This document shows, one piece after another, positions 20,072 to 31,714 of a stretch of 64,000 nucleotides of DNA (position 1 is the stretch's first letter; each line of letters begins with the position of its first letter). Both the position numbers and the translations under genes were made by a program. The DNA lies in assembly GCA_011037195.1 (NCBI GenBank), contig JAAEAF010004284.1:44957-108956 (forward strand). Direction: 5' to 3'. Under the pieces are notes generated by a model. That model made no database searches. It had not been told where the DNA came from and was given only the letters and a program-made list of their open reading frames with translations. Source of the stretch: Triatoma infestans (taxonomy: Eukaryota; Arthropoda; Insecta; Hemiptera; Reduviidae).

Positions 20072-20090
20072 TTTTTTTTTTTTTTTTTTT

Positions 20091-21304
20091 TAGTTGGAGA
20101 TTACAGATATATTGTTCTTATGGTAGGTTAGTATATTATAATTAAGTGGTGTAAAGCGTAAGTATAACCGCAATCTGGTGGCATTTCTTTTGAGTTGCAA
20201 ATGTTATTTTAATCTACTAAGAATAAAGAGGTATTTGCTAACTAGTCTCTATAAAATGTTAATATATCTCACCACAATACACGGTATTTAATTTCAAGTG
20301 GTGGTCTTTTTTTTTTTACATTTTTTTAATTTTTTTTTACTTTAGCTGTGTCCATGTTTTTGATAGACATATTTATAAAAGCTAATCTCTTCCACATTTT
20401 GAAACATTTATTTCATTAAACATATGAGTTTAAGAATGTCCTAGGAGGATTGTGTATAATAGTGCTACCATCTATTATAAAGTACTCATTGAATGAATCG
20501 GTTTCACTATCTCCATTAATATATTACGTGGAAAATACTTAATCAAATTATATTCTGGATTTTTTTTTTTTAAATTTAACTTTTGAAACTTGAGAATGGC
20601 AGTAAGGAGAATTAGAGAAAACAATTAATCTATTGTTTTAATAAAAGAAATTTATAATTTTAATTAATTAAAGTTAGAATTTTATTGTTGTGCAAAATGG
20701 AGCTATAAACTGATGTTTGGAATTATTACAAAGTTAATATGGAAGTAAAGCAGACTTAATTTTAATTATTATGGTGTAATACAAAGATTGTATGAGGAAA
20801 GATGAAGAACAGTTTTGAAGATAAAGGAGGAAGTGTAAGAGAGAGAGAAGAAACACTCTCTGTGTTCCTCCTCTCAACTTGATGTGGAGTCCTTTTACTC
20901 TTCTATTCAACACCCCCTTTTAAAATGAAAATAACTGGGAACTCATCTGTTATTATGCAATAATAATTCAAGAAAAATTTTTTTTTACATAATTAATTTC
21001 AACTTTGCTATAAATAAGTGTTTAACAAGTATTTATTATAATTATTTTCTACTTTTCTTTATTCTTGTAAAGGAAAGTGTCGGAAATGTGTCAGATTTAT
21101 TGAAATTTAAATTTTCATCGCACTGAGATGGTAACTTACCAGAATATGATCCGGCTTGTTCCTCCAGTGGCATGAATCCATACAAAATAAAAGGAAATAT
21201 CTGGGATATATCTAGGGAAACCTGTTACCCAGATAAGTACAGTATTATCCTTGAGTTAGTTAGATCAGTTGCATTTTTTAATTACTTCCACTTATTGTTG
21301 GTAC
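20091..21304. other. AT-rich spacer
   Basis: No gene is recognised. A GAGA-rich stretch at 20835-20870 and T runs are present. A weak HINE-like 5' fragment lies just beyond, at 21305-21400. Confidence 0.5.
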
Positions 21305-21400
21305 GAAGGAGGAAGTATTGTGTCATATCATATTTTCAAAATTGGGTCATTAACCGGAAATACATGTTTTGAGATACGAAAAAAATCAAACGAGCAATTT
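21305..21400 (+). repeat. Diverged HINE-like 5' fragment
   Basis: AGGAGGAAGTATTGTGTC, AACCGGAAATACATGTTTTGAG and following bases match the first 100 bp of the element at low identity. Confidence 0.45.
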
Positions 21401-21537
21401 TCCATTTTATGCGCCCACTTTACATTTATTTGACCCACTAAATAGATATTTACTTGTAAGCACACTTGACCAATAAATAGATATTTATTTGTATCTATTT
21501 ATATTATATATTTTATACGTAAGATTATGACTTGATG

Positions 21538-22730
21538 CTAGACGCTGGACGGCAATACTAGCATACCAACCTCAATAAAATTCAAACTCTTCAGTCAAAA
21601 ATTCTCCGTCACATTGTCCGACGCCCCTTTTTTTACGTCACCAACCGCACCATTTTGATATTTTATTTTATTTTATTGCCAGCAAAAAAAAAAAGCTACA
21701 TCCTTATTGGCAAGGTCAAGTTACAATATAATTTGAGTTCACAAATATTGTCAAGACAAAAACTTAATTTTAAAATATTCATGTATCTCTCATACAGTGG
21801 GTGAGCTAATAATTGTTTTTTTAACATTAGTTTTGAAACACTTCAAGTTATTATTTTTATATTCTTTGGTTTATTATTGTTATTATTCTCTGGTAAATAG
21901 TTGTAAAAAGAGATGGACAAACTATGGAAGCTGGTACTAACTTTTGTCAACCTGTTTCTATACTGGACAAGATTATTGCGTTTTCTGGTGAAATGATCAT
22001 GAACTTGCGAGAAACATAGAAATTGGCCTTCACTGCACTTTACGTAGACGAGATATTGAAAAATAAATATAGTTGGCAGGGTCATTATGTTCAATTCTTA
22101 AACAAAGAACGACAAGGATACTTTCGAGTCTAAACCCAAAGTGAGCCTGATTGCCTTCTTACCTAACCTAAATATTTTTTTTTACATTCGGCAGCATTAT
22201 CCCCAATTATAGTACCATAGCTACAAATGGCTATAAACATACGCAAAATATACCAACTTTAAAGCTTTTAAGTCAACCGACATTCTTAATTTTCTCCAAA
22301 AAGAGATTCCACGGGACACTTTACCGATGACATTATTAACTTGATCTGTCCAGTTCAGTTTTGAATCAATGAAAATGCCTAAGAAATTAATAGCTTTTTC
22401 AGTCCCAACATAATTTCCGAATTTATTAGTAATTTCTTTTATTTTGTCCTAGTTTAAATTTAGCTTATTCATTCACAACGACCTCGTAAAATCTCGATGC
22501 AACATATTCCACAGTCACTTATCCCTCCATCTAAATCTCCTCATCCAAGCCCTCTATTCAAACTACTCACTCACTCCCACTTAATCCCCAAAGAAGACTG
22601 AAACGCCTTCTAATGTCAGTCATCACTACAGCCATTCATGAGATTGCATGATACAGTTTTTCTTTATATTATATTTATTTTTTTGCACTATGCAGTTGTA
22701 AATATTCAATAAATAAATATAATAATAAAA
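21538..22730 (+). pseudogene. Jockey-like LINE 3' part, split by an opposed LINE
   Basis: 21538-21662 encodes NLNKIQTLQSKILRHIVRRPFFYVTNRT with one stop, a Jockey RT C-terminal segment. After an interruption (21690-22450), 22451-22730 resumes with IHNDL and NPQRRLKRLL-type codons and an A-rich 3' end. Both pieces are in the same orientation and in the right order. The frame is broken, so it is a relic. Confidence 0.6.
21690..22450 (-). pseudogene. Second LINE RT fragment inserted antisense
   Basis: On the minus strand, near 22240-22440, a frame reads AINFLGIFIDSKLNWTDQ, then SFWRKLRM and LKLVYFAYVYSHL, followed by WYYNWG with stops. This is the post-active-site region of Jockey/CR1-type RTs (FLGI..DSxLxW; YHAY..SHLxYG). 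It separates the two halves of the plus-strand LINE, so it probably inserted into it. A run of A at 21690-21699 may be the tail. Confidence 0.6.
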
Positions 22731-22980
22731 AAAATGGTCGCTCAGGTATACAATTAAAATCCCCATCACCATGTTTATGGCCAGCCCTCTAAACATTGTA
22801 ACGTTGCAATTTTAAAAAAATTTCTTGATTAAATTGTATTAATTAGAGCACGAGAAAGTGATGGCGTGATGGTACACACCAGATATTTCCTTAGAATATA
22901 AAATAACTTTATATATAAATTTAATATTATTTATGATAAATATTAAAATATTTATGAATATGTGAATGGGTCCGCCATGC

Positions 22981-23085
22981 TGGATAACATCTAGTATTTT
23001 ATCCGTATAATATTCCTGGACCGGTTTCGGATTTTCATCCAATACTTAGAATAAAGTTATGTCCAAATTCGTGTAGAGAGTTTAC
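22981..23085 (-). repeat. Family B repeat with hammerhead-like motif
   Basis: The minus strand carries GGATGAAAATCC-GAAACCGGTCC followed by a TACGGATAAAATACTAGATG-type 3' block. The same blocks recur at 29810-29905 and 36850-36940. The CTGAAGA box is mutated here (CTAAGTA), so this copy is probably inactive. Confidence 0.55.
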
Positions 23086-23888
23086 TTCAACTTAATGTTT
23101 CTGTTACACACTAAATATATTGACTTGATGATTGTTTGTGCGGGAGATTATAAGGTCTACCACACTAAATATTCACTTTATACATTCATACAATATATAA
23201 TTAATTTTACTTTGAAGTATGTTTACTTTTTATTAAGCTACATCAAACAAAACCCCAAAGTGTGTACCTTTAGATGGTTTTGGCTACATAGTATATAGAT
23301 AGATTGTGTTTACTCGTACATAATTAAAAGGATGATGGAAACAACAAGCTCCTATATTGCTGTGTCAATTATCTGTTATTGGAATAAGGCTAAAGGGAAT
23401 TTACTCATTGCTGTGATAATTCTGTGTTAATAACAAACTAATCAAGGAAATCGGATTAATCGAATTATTTTGTTAAATTACAATCAGGTTTTGAGTTTAG
23501 ACAAAAAGAAAATTAATGAAGTTTACAAACCAACCATCAATGCAATATTAACTGAATTTCTAAGTGCGATCGATCGTTAAAAGATAATTAATTTTTAATA
23601 TATATTATTTCCCGTAAGATAATATTATATTGAAATAGTTTTCATAATTGAGTGTTTATAGAATAAATTAATAACTGTAATTTTAATTGATTTGTTTATT
23701 TGCTTACACAAGTATGTCATAATAAATAAATAAATAAATAAATAAAGCCTTTATTCCAAAAAAAAATTAGCATACAATACATTAAAATAATATCTTCTGC
23801 TCTGTTTATTTATTAGCTAATGGGTGAAAAAAACTAAATAAATTAAATACATAATCAAATATTCTTTAATAATTAAATTAATTATTTT
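23086..23888. other. AT-rich spacer with (TAAA)n
   Basis: An AATA-type tetranucleotide run lies at about 23722-23746. Otherwise nothing was recognised. Confidence 0.55.
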
Positions 23889-24831
23889 TTCGGAATTAGG
23901 CCCCCATCTGGGCAAAGGCCTCTCCTAATTCACTCCACTTAGTTTTGTCTTATTCTGTTGTGTTAGAAGTCCAGTTAGATCCGACGAATTTCGCAATTTC
24001 GTCTCTCCATCTTAAAGACTACCGGCCTCTGTTCCTTTTCTTATCCAATGGACACCATCCAGTAGCGCTGCTTGTCCATGAGTTTCTTAGCTCGAGCCAC
24101 GTGTCCCGCCCAATTCCACTTGAATTTTTTTGCGATTTGCACAACTTGCAAGAAGTTAGCCTTTTTCTGAATCTCAGTATTTCTAATTTTATCCATTCTT
24201 TTAACATTCAGAATACTTCTTTCCATGGCTCTCTGCGTGGTTCTTAACTGCTGTTCATTTTTTCTAATCATGGACCAAGTCTGCACCCCATAAAGGAGGC
24301 AGGGAATTATACAGGCATTAAAAACATTCCTCTTAATAGTCAAATTTACGTTAGATTTAAAAATGTGCTTCATGGACCAATACTTTTTCCAACTAATAGA
24401 AATCCCCTTGGTATACTGCACTTTCTACCCAGTCAATTTTCTCTCCATTTATAGCAAAACATTTTCCTGGACCATATGACATTAGTTTTGTTTTTTTGAC
24501 ATTTATCTTTATACGAAACAGTTCGGCTACTGGGGAAGCGAAAAGGCAAATGTCATCTGCGAACCTCAAATGGTTCAACTTGCTTCCATTGATATTTATG
24601 CCCACCTTTTCCTAATTTAATCCTCTACAAACTTGCTCTAGGACAGCATTTAATATGTTGGGGGATAATGGATCCCCTTGTCTAACACCTTTAGCCAATC
24701 TAAAAGTAGGACCAAATCTATCCATCACTAGTCATGCCACTAAATCTCTTTATACATATTGTAGATAGTTCTAACCCATTTTGGATGCACCCCTTGATTT
24801 AGCAAGGTTTGATGAAGAAAATCATGCCTAA

Positions 24832-25374
24832 CTATAATGGATGAGTTGGGTGGAGAGAATTTAGGTCTGGTTGATGAAATGAGAACATTGGTTAACTAGT
24901 ATATTAATAAAGAGACACAGTCTGCCTGGACTTTACAATAGAGAATGGTTAAGGTAGAGTGTATGAGAATGACACGTAGTGACTGGCGAGATGATGAACT
25001 ATATTGAACTATATTTTTCTGGACTGTCCGTTGCTGTATTGATCTGGTTTCTCCCACTCCAGTCCGAGAAAGTGGGTGGGTTCGTTTCCCTTCTCTGTAC
25101 TCTCTTTGATTGCTGCTACATCATCCGAGAATTTGGGTCTCGATTGATGAAAAGATAAGACTTTGTTAACACTGGTTAACTAGTATATTAATAAAGAGAC
25201 ACAGTCTGTCTGGACTTTACAGTAGAGAATGGTTAAGGTCTGGCGAGATGAACCCTAGTGAACCGTATTTTTCTGGACTATCCGTTGCTGTATTTATCTG
25301 GTTTCCCCCACTCCAGTACGAGAGAGTGGTTGGGTTCTTTTCTCTTCTCTCTACTCTCTTTGGTTGGTGTTACA
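24832..25374 (-). mobile_element. LTR-A head-to-tail dimer inside the RTE relic
   Basis: Two related LTRs of about 289 bp (24832-25120) and 254 bp (25121-25374) abut in the same orientation. The outer starts are TGTAACACC and TGTAGCAGC and the outer end is CCATTATAG. Flanks CTAA (24828-24831) and CGAA (25375-25378) could be a mutated 4-bp duplication. The RT reading EEAFDSI...HDFLHQT is cut exactly here. No internal region lies between the LTRs. Confidence 0.75.
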
Positions 25375-25751
25375 CGAATACTATCAAAAGCTTCTTCAAA
25401 GTCAAATAAAGCGATACAAGTAGTGATATTATATTCCTTGCCCTTTTCCAGTACTTGATTTATTACTTATAGATGACCTATAATCGAATAGCCAGAACGG
25501 ATCCCTACTTGTTCTATTGGTTGGTTATCATTTAGTACTGAAAATATTCTATTCATTAAAATTATCATAAAAAGTTTGCAAAAATTCGAAATTAAACTAA
25601 TTGGTCGAAAGTTGTTCAAATCATGAGAACTTCCTTTTTTATTATAAATGATTATAATATTAATTTTATTCCACTGCTCCGGCATTTTTTCGGTAGACAG
25701 AATTTTATTAAACGATAAAGTTAGGAAGCTGATGTCATACAATGTCAACAA

Positions 25752-26067
25752 CTATAATAGATGTGAGAAAGCGAGAGAAATTAGAGAAAATTGGTTATAA
25801 GGTGAAATAAATATATATGCTGAACTCTGTATAATGAAATGAACTCACGGAACTGCAAAGACTTTTGCAAGGATATAGAAGTTAGGTAGCGAGAAATATA
25901 GTAGAAGGTTGTTGACTCGTTGTTAGCTGGTGGTAAACTGTTGTAAAAACTATTTCCTTGTAGGGCTAGCTCGGCTGTATATATACAGAGTCTCCCACTC
26001 TAGCCTAAGTAGCGAGTAATTAGATTGTCAATTTTGTGTTTCTCTCTGCTCTTCGGATCCTATTACA
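25752..26067 (-). mobile_element. LTR-A solo LTR, 4-bp TSD ACAA
   Basis: The minus strand runs from TGTAATAGGATCC to CATCTATTATAG, with ACAA at 25748-25751 and 26068-26071. A TATATATA box follows the conserved CTAGAGTGGGAGAC block. It lies within the RTE-like relic. Confidence 0.8.
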
Positions 26068-26112
26068 ACAACCAAGGATCAAATTAAAACCACCGGCCGC
26101 ATTTCAAAAAAA

Positions 26113-27149
26113 TCTAGTGTGAAACACTCACACAACTTTTTCTTACTCCAGTTCTCAAAATTATAATTGACAAATTTTATAGTTTGTGTACCAAATTTAA
26201 CGAAATTCGTCGAAAACTGAAAAACTGTTCAGTAAAAGCCCACTTCCAGTTTACTAATTCTCTTTAAACTCGGAATTTTAGCAATCTATTTATTTCTAAT
26301 TAATTTTGTTTGGATGATAGCATTGTATAATCAACTATGATAGCACTTTAGAGGAAGCTGTAACCCCACTCATACCCTAAAAGTGCCCTTAAATGAATTT
26401 TCCCAAAGAAATGTTTTAAATAAATGATGCAGATCTTTGCATTTTTAGTTTATATTAGAAGTTTCAAGAAAATCGTCGGAGCCATTTTTGAGAAAATCGC
26501 GAAAAAGTGAAAAAAAATCATTTAGTAAACTGGTAAAGTAAACGCACTTACGGTTATCCGATTTTTTTCAAATTCAGAATTTCAACAACATATTCAATTC
26601 TAAATTTAATATTCAATTCTAATTAACATTATTTAGATGGCAGAATTGTCTAACAAACTGAAATAGCACTTTAGATGAAAACCTAACCCCTCCCCAACCC
26701 CAGAAGTGCCCATAAATGAATTTTCCCGTGTACGTGTAGTTGATATACGAAGTTTGAAGAAAATCGTTGGAACCATTTTTGAGAAAATCGCAAAAACGTA
26801 AAAAAAAAAAAAAAACTAGTAAAGTGGTACTTCCGGTTGAGGAATTTTGAACAGATGACCCCACTGTCGGATCCCATGGTGATAACTAAACGGAATATCA
26901 AGTTGGAATTGTCTACGATTTTTCGTTTTTGAGCTATGCTGTTCACATACATATACAACACACACATAGACACACACACACCCACACACATAGACACACA
27001 CACACACACACACACACGCACGCACACCATTTGCTAAAAACCATATTTTGGACTCAGGGGACCTCAAAACGAATATTTCCGATGAAAACTCAATATCGAA
27101 AATTTGGCACTATTACAATATTTCCTCTTAGTAGGAAGAAGAGAAAGTA
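26113..27149 (-). mobile_element. HINE-like element, full length
   Basis: The terminal hairpin (GTGTGA-GTGTT-TCACAC) is at the left edge and the subterminal repeat with GAAAGT at 27149. The CA/CACG array at 26962-27024 is expanded. A small AATTTAATATTCAATTCT duplication occurs in the middle unit near 26590-26620. Its 5' end faces that of the next element 40 bp away. Confidence 0.9.
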
Positions 27150-27188
27150 AAAAAAAAAAAAATTGAAATAAAGAGAAAGCAGAAGGTT

Positions 27189-27790
27189 ACTTTCTCATAC
27201 TGCTGTTAAGAGAAAGTATTGCAATCACGTATCGAATTTTTCATTTTAAGTTTTCAACAGAAATGTACAGTTTTGAGGTCACCCTGAATCCAAGAAAAAT
27301 GGTTTTGTAGACCAATTGGTCTATGTATGTTGTTTGGTCAAAAACGGTAAGTCGGAGAAAGTTCATATTTTATTTATTTCGTACAAAATCTACCCAGGGA
27401 CCTTACAGGAAGGTTTTGGGCAAAATCGGTCAATGGGATAAGTACCACTTTGCTGAATGGATTTTTCATTTTAGGGAGATTTTCTGAGAAAGTGTCCATA
27501 TAATATCCATATAATCCACATTAAAAATAATGTGTTGGTAGAATTTCAAGCTTGAAGAAAATTGATTGGCCCTAAGTGCAACTTTACTGAACAGGTTTCA
27601 ATTTTTTACGATCTTTTTTTTTTTATTTTTGGACAAAAAGTCTTTTCTTTTTTTTTAACTTTAGACATTTCCATTGGTATAACAAAGAACACAAACAAAC
27701 ATTTAGTAAAAATGATAAGTTTGAAGAAAGTTTCAGTAATAACTTTGTAAATTGCAGCAAGAGAAAGTTCTGTGAATGATTCACAACAGA
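27189..27790 (+). mobile_element. HINE-like element, diverged short subfamily
   Basis: Starts ACTTTCTCATACTGCTGTTAAG and ends GCAAGAGAAAGTTCTGTGAATGATTCACAACAGA, so both ends are kept. It is only about 600 bp, with fewer internal units and no TG array. The inner sequence is diverged (AGTAATAACTTTGTAA before the end). Similar partial copies are at 30171-30490 and 49361-49956. Confidence 0.8.
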
Positions 27791-27885
27791 TTTTTTATTA
27801 TTATTATTATTATTTCCACGGCATTTATTATAAATAAAAATACATACAAATGAAAGTTTTTTTTGTTTTTTTTAAGCTTTTATTT

Positions 27886-28049
27886 AGGATTTTCTCTTTC
27901 TAAGAGCTCCACTGTCCGGTGATGGGACAGTGTCGTCTGTAATGACAAAACACTGTCCAGAGGCCGGCAGTACACTGAGAAGCCTCCGGGTACCAATAAC
28001 CATAAATGTTGTGACGTGCCTTAAATTAAAACAAAACAAACAAACAAAA
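27886..28049 (+). mobile_element. SINE family 1, headless fragment
   Basis: Only the body is present (CTCCACTGTCCGGTGATGGG onward), through GACGTGCCTTAAATTAAAACA. The tRNA-like promoter is missing, as in a 5'-truncated retroposon. Confidence 0.8.
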
Positions 28050-28411
28050 TTATACGATTTTGAAAAACTTAGCACGAGTTTCTAATAAATAGTATTCAGA
28101 ATTGATTGAATTTGTTCAGCTGTAATTATTTCCAAAAATGATTGTACATGCTGGTCTGTTGATCTTGATCTTTACAGAATTTTATTATTTTTTTTGAAGT
28201 TGAAAAAAGAAGTTGAAACATAGCTAAAAATCCGTCTAATTGTAAAGAACATTGGATTGGAAAATCAGTTGACTTAACACACAGAAATGTTGGAATCCAA
28301 ATATTCATATTTATATTTGTGTTAAGAAGAGGTTAATTTAGGAATTTTGATAATTATCCTTATCACTTGTTCTCTAAGTTCTTAGGACATTTTGCTCGTT
28401 TTAATTACTAG

Positions 28412-28798
28412 TGTACTCGGATCTGAATCATTAAAGATTCATAGGATATGATCAGCGAAGAAGCAGACATTAAATGAGTCAAAAGTTAGTTACCCCCCAC
28501 CCAGACTAGATTATGAAGGTAGAGTTCGATTCATATAAATAGAGAGATGGCAGAACAGTCAGCACAGTTTTATGACACTTTTTACAACAGTACATCCAGT
28601 CAGCAACCTATCGACTACTTTCTTATTAATCAGCCAGTCTGTCTCTTTAATATTTCTCTCATCACCTAACTTCTATTTTGCTGGAAAGTTCTTGCAGTTT
28701 GTGTGTTCTATTCATAATACAGTGTTCAGCATATCATCTAGTTTATTTCTCTAAAATTCATTCCCTCTAATTCTCTGTCCTTCTCACATCTATTATAG
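28412..28798 (+). mobile_element. LTR-A family solo LTR
   Basis: Starts TGTACTCGGATCTGAATC and ends CACATCTATTATAG. A TATAAATA box is at 28534-28541. Blocks TGCAGTTTGTGTGTTC and ATACAGTGTTCAGC are present. This is the longest plus-strand copy of this subtype. No convincing 4-bp duplication is seen. Confidence 0.7.
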
Positions 28799-29809
28799 TA
28801 AAGTATCCCAATTTATGACTTTCAACCGGACAAAAATGATTATCTCGCTAAATATGCATAAAACTTCATTTAATGCATAGAAAAAAGTTGATATAATGTG
28901 CACACTTATATAGCAACTTTAAAAATGTAGGAGAAACGTTTTTTTAAAGAAATTTAAGAATAATTAAATTATTAATTCATTAATTATTTTATTAGACAAT
29001 TATTGAATTTCCAAGTAAGCAAACATTATTTCACATTAAGTTAGTATTCTAAGTTAGATTTATTTGTTTGATTAAATCCTTAGTAGGGGGATTGTGTAGA
29101 GAGAAGCAAATTTAGTGTGTGCAGCGGGTGAACTAATTTAAATGGGACAAGGTGGTCAATTAATTGGATTCAATGTACTTTCTTCATCATATATCCCTTA
29201 AGTTACCTCAGATACGCCTATCAGATAAAGCCGTGCTAACAATAAAATGTTTTTGGCTCGAATAATGTATATATTCTATTCAAAACTATGAAGAACCAAT
29301 TTTCTAATTGGATTTGCAGTTTTTCCCCACTCGTCTTCAAATCAACCACAAATAATGTCTTTATATAGATTTACATATTTAGTGAACATACAATAACATT
29401 ATAACTTTTATTTGAAACATGTTTCTGGAAAAAATGATTTCCAAAGTGTTCTGAAGAAGTTGCAGCCTCAGGGCTATGTCTTTGAACCGATTGTTGTGAA
29501 TACAATTATAATTGACAAATTTTTTATTAAAAGGACTTTTACTATATTATTAGTTGCTAATGAGGGGGCAGGCTGCATGTTAGCCTAAGAGACATTACAC
29601 TGTCTTGCAGTCAGTGTCTTTATCAACTATACTTCAAATTTAATAGCACAGATTCACTAGAAACACTTTAAATCAAATCGCTTTATTTTTCCCAAAAGAA
29701 TACAAGAGGATTCAGAAGCAGCAGAGACATTAAGTAACCAATCAATATAATATAGCTCCATCAATGTTAAAAATTAAGGGAATTAATTATTTAGTAAAAT
29801 ATGGTTACA
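28799..29809. other. Unassigned spacer
   Basis: No gene or repeat was recognised. Around 29390-29480 there are weak HINE-like phrases (AACTTTTATTTGAAACATGTTTC). Confidence 0.45.
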
Positions 29810-29905
29810 TCTGGTATTTTATCCGTCGTAGCATGCATATTTCTTGTATTCCTCATCATTTTCGGATTTTCATCTACAGTCAGAGTAAATTTATCAAGTT
29901 CAACG
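29810..29905 (-). repeat. Family B repeat, decayed
   Basis: Shares the CTGGTATTTTATCCG and TTTCGGATTTTCATC blocks (plus-strand reading) with 22981-23085 and the reverse of 36850-36940. The motif core is eroded. Confidence 0.5.
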
Positions 29906-30170
29906 CAAAGTTTCTTAAAAATTGAAATTCATTTATTAATAGCCGAGACATGAAAAAAAAAAAAAAACGATAAATATAGAAAACAGCCGGAAGGTGATTG
30001 TGATCGTCACCACTTCCTTTAAAAAACGTTTCGAGGTGGAACATCAATCTAATCGCCTAAAACCTCACACATAATAAACTATAATTTATTTAAAAAATGT
30101 CATCTTTATTTTTTTCCTTGATCTATACTATCTCTTGGAACCAAGCAGAATTAAAATAAATTCAAATTCG

Positions 30171-30490
30171 TGCCAACGTTTCGGAAATACTCATTTTCAT
30201 CTTCCAAGGCTTGAAGGGCGCTTCACTGAATGTTTTTTTTTCTTTCAGTTTTTCACGATTTTCTTGAAACTTCCTATCATATCTAAAAACATAAATATCT
30301 ATCACTTTTATTTTTTTTGTAACATTTTCCAGAGAAAATTGATTTTGTTGCGGGGATTTCTAGGGGAACAGTAGCTGTAGCTTTCAGCTAAAGTTCCATC
30401 AATACACTGACCATACATAAATAATACATTAATAATGTATTAATAATGCAATATATAAATAATGCGTAAAATACAAAATAATGTATTATT
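30171..30490 (+). repeat. Diverged HINE-like fragment plus AT-rich tail
   Basis: TTTTTCACGATTTTCTTGAAAC, then CCAGAGAAAATTGATTT and CTAAAGTTCCATCAAT match an internal unit of the diverged subfamily. A direct continuation appears at 31529-31575, on the other side of the LINE at 30501-31528. Confidence 0.6.
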
Positions 30491-30500
30491 TATGTAAAAC

Positions 30501-31528
30501 ATTTTTTTTTTTTGAAGGGGGGCCAATGCACCGCGACCCTTTTCGATCTATTGTGCTATGCCCCCTGGGTGCCGCAGGCCCACAGTACCCAAACAGATGT
30601 CCTTCTTTGAACATCCTTCTACAAAACCTCCATCAGGTTGAGATACCTGAGGAATCCCAATACCCTGAAGGGCTCTAGAGAGGGTATATACCCCTCCTCC
30701 TCCTAGTAGCTACCCAGGTTCTTGAATCTTCTCTGAGTGGCAGCCTCGCAGTCTGTTAGGAGATATAATGGAGTTTCCTCCAAATCTCCACAGAATCTGC
30801 ATGAGCTGTCACTTTCCAAACCCAGCTTCACCAGGTGTCCTCTAAGTCGGCAATGCCCCGTGAGGTTACCGGTAAGAACGCGGAGCTTGTTCTTGATCAA
30901 TCCGATGCAGGCCTCCGATCTCCGTTGGTTATAATTTCCCAAGCAGATCTTAGCAAACCGGGGAGGGAGTACCAGAGTTGAGATCTCCTCGTCTCCTCCT
31001 CCTTCCTAAGTTCCTCCAACAGAAACTGGCCGCTGACCCCACAAAAAGGTTCCGTCCCTAGGAGCGGGGTCCTAGTGCCTAACTTGGCCAGGGCGTCGGC
31101 CATCTCATTCCCTTCATCTTACGCCCCGGCACTCACCACAGAGTAACTTTGTTCATTCTGCCTAGGTTATTAAGTTTACCTAGGCATTCCCAGACCATTT
31201 TAGAGCTGATAACCGATGCACTCAATGCTCTAATGGCTGCTTGACTATCGGAAAGGATTACAATCTCCTGGTTCCTATATCCCCTATCGAGGTTAAATTG
31301 TACGCATCTTCCAATAGCGTATATCTCCGCCTGTAAGATGCTAGCAAAATTACCCATGGGTTCCGAGTGCTTAATCCTTGGACCAACCACTCCTGCCCCA
31401 GTCCCCTCGAGGGTCTTAGACCCATCAGTATACCATTTAATGGCATGTTCCTTAATGCCCAACAGAGGGATCCCTATATGTATGACAATACATTCACTAC
31501 TAATACAACAGAAGCATGGCTGGAATTC
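30501..31528 (-). mobile_element. RNase H-bearing LINE, 5'-truncated
   Basis: A run of T at 30502-30513 marks the poly(A) end of a minus-strand element that interrupts a HINE-like unit. The 5' limit near 31528 is where the HINE-like sequence resumes. No clean target duplication was found, unlike the other RNase H LINEs here. Confidence 0.75.
30703..31455 (-). pseudogene. LINE RNase H and C-terminal region, frameshifted
   Basis: Pieces in order: IKWYTDGSKTLEGTGAG (first Asp), LQAEIYAIGRC (Glu), ILSDSQAAIRAL (Asp), MADALAKLGTRTPL (last Asp region), then TGNLTGHCRLRGHL and CRFCGDLEETPLYLLTDC, a CCHC-like C-terminal motif. At least two frameshifts separate them (near 31110 and 30920). The domain order is that of I/R1-group LINEs with RNase H. 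It differs from the element at 10149-11108 in tail type (poly A) and sequence. Confidence 0.85.
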
Positions 31529-31575
31529 CAAATTTGAAGAAAATCGGTTAGCCGAAAGTGTAACTTTACTGAATA

Positions 31576-31712
31576 GATTCCTAGGAGCCTCAACAGCTCA
31601 CTGTCTGGTGATGGAAGTGTTCTGTAACGAGAGAATGAAAGAGGCCGGCAGTGCACTGGAGAAAACTTCGGGCGCAAATGACTTCTAATGTTGATCTTAA
31701 TTAAACAAAAAA
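31576..31712 (+). mobile_element. SINE family 1, headless fragment
   Basis: The body from CCTAGGAGCCTC to TTGATCTTAATTAAACA. It joins a HINE-like unit on the left and abuts the HINE-like terminus at 31715 on the right. Confidence 0.75.
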
Positions 31713-31714
31713 AA

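Larger units (their letters stand above)
23889..26111 (-). pseudogene. RTE-BovB-like LINE relic, interrupted by LTRs
   Basis: RT motifs in order on the minus strand: NNFRPISLISNF and GIRSGYSIIGHL (25467-25751), INQVLEKGKEYN with FDFEEAFDS (near 25380-25465), HDFLHQTLLNQGVHPKWV (near 24770-24830), KGVRQGDPLSPNILNAVLEQ (near 24630-24690), LRFADDICLF (24393-24605) and WNWAGHVARA (near 24100). The 3' end GAGGCCTTTGCCCAGATGGGG near 23900 is a hallmark of insect RTE elements. Stops and frameshifts are many. LTR-A copies interrupt it at 24832-25374 and 25752-26067. Confidence 0.85.

Noticed and set aside
30135..30374. 79-codon plus-strand frame
   Set aside because: It overlaps a diverged HINE-like unit and has no recognisable domain.
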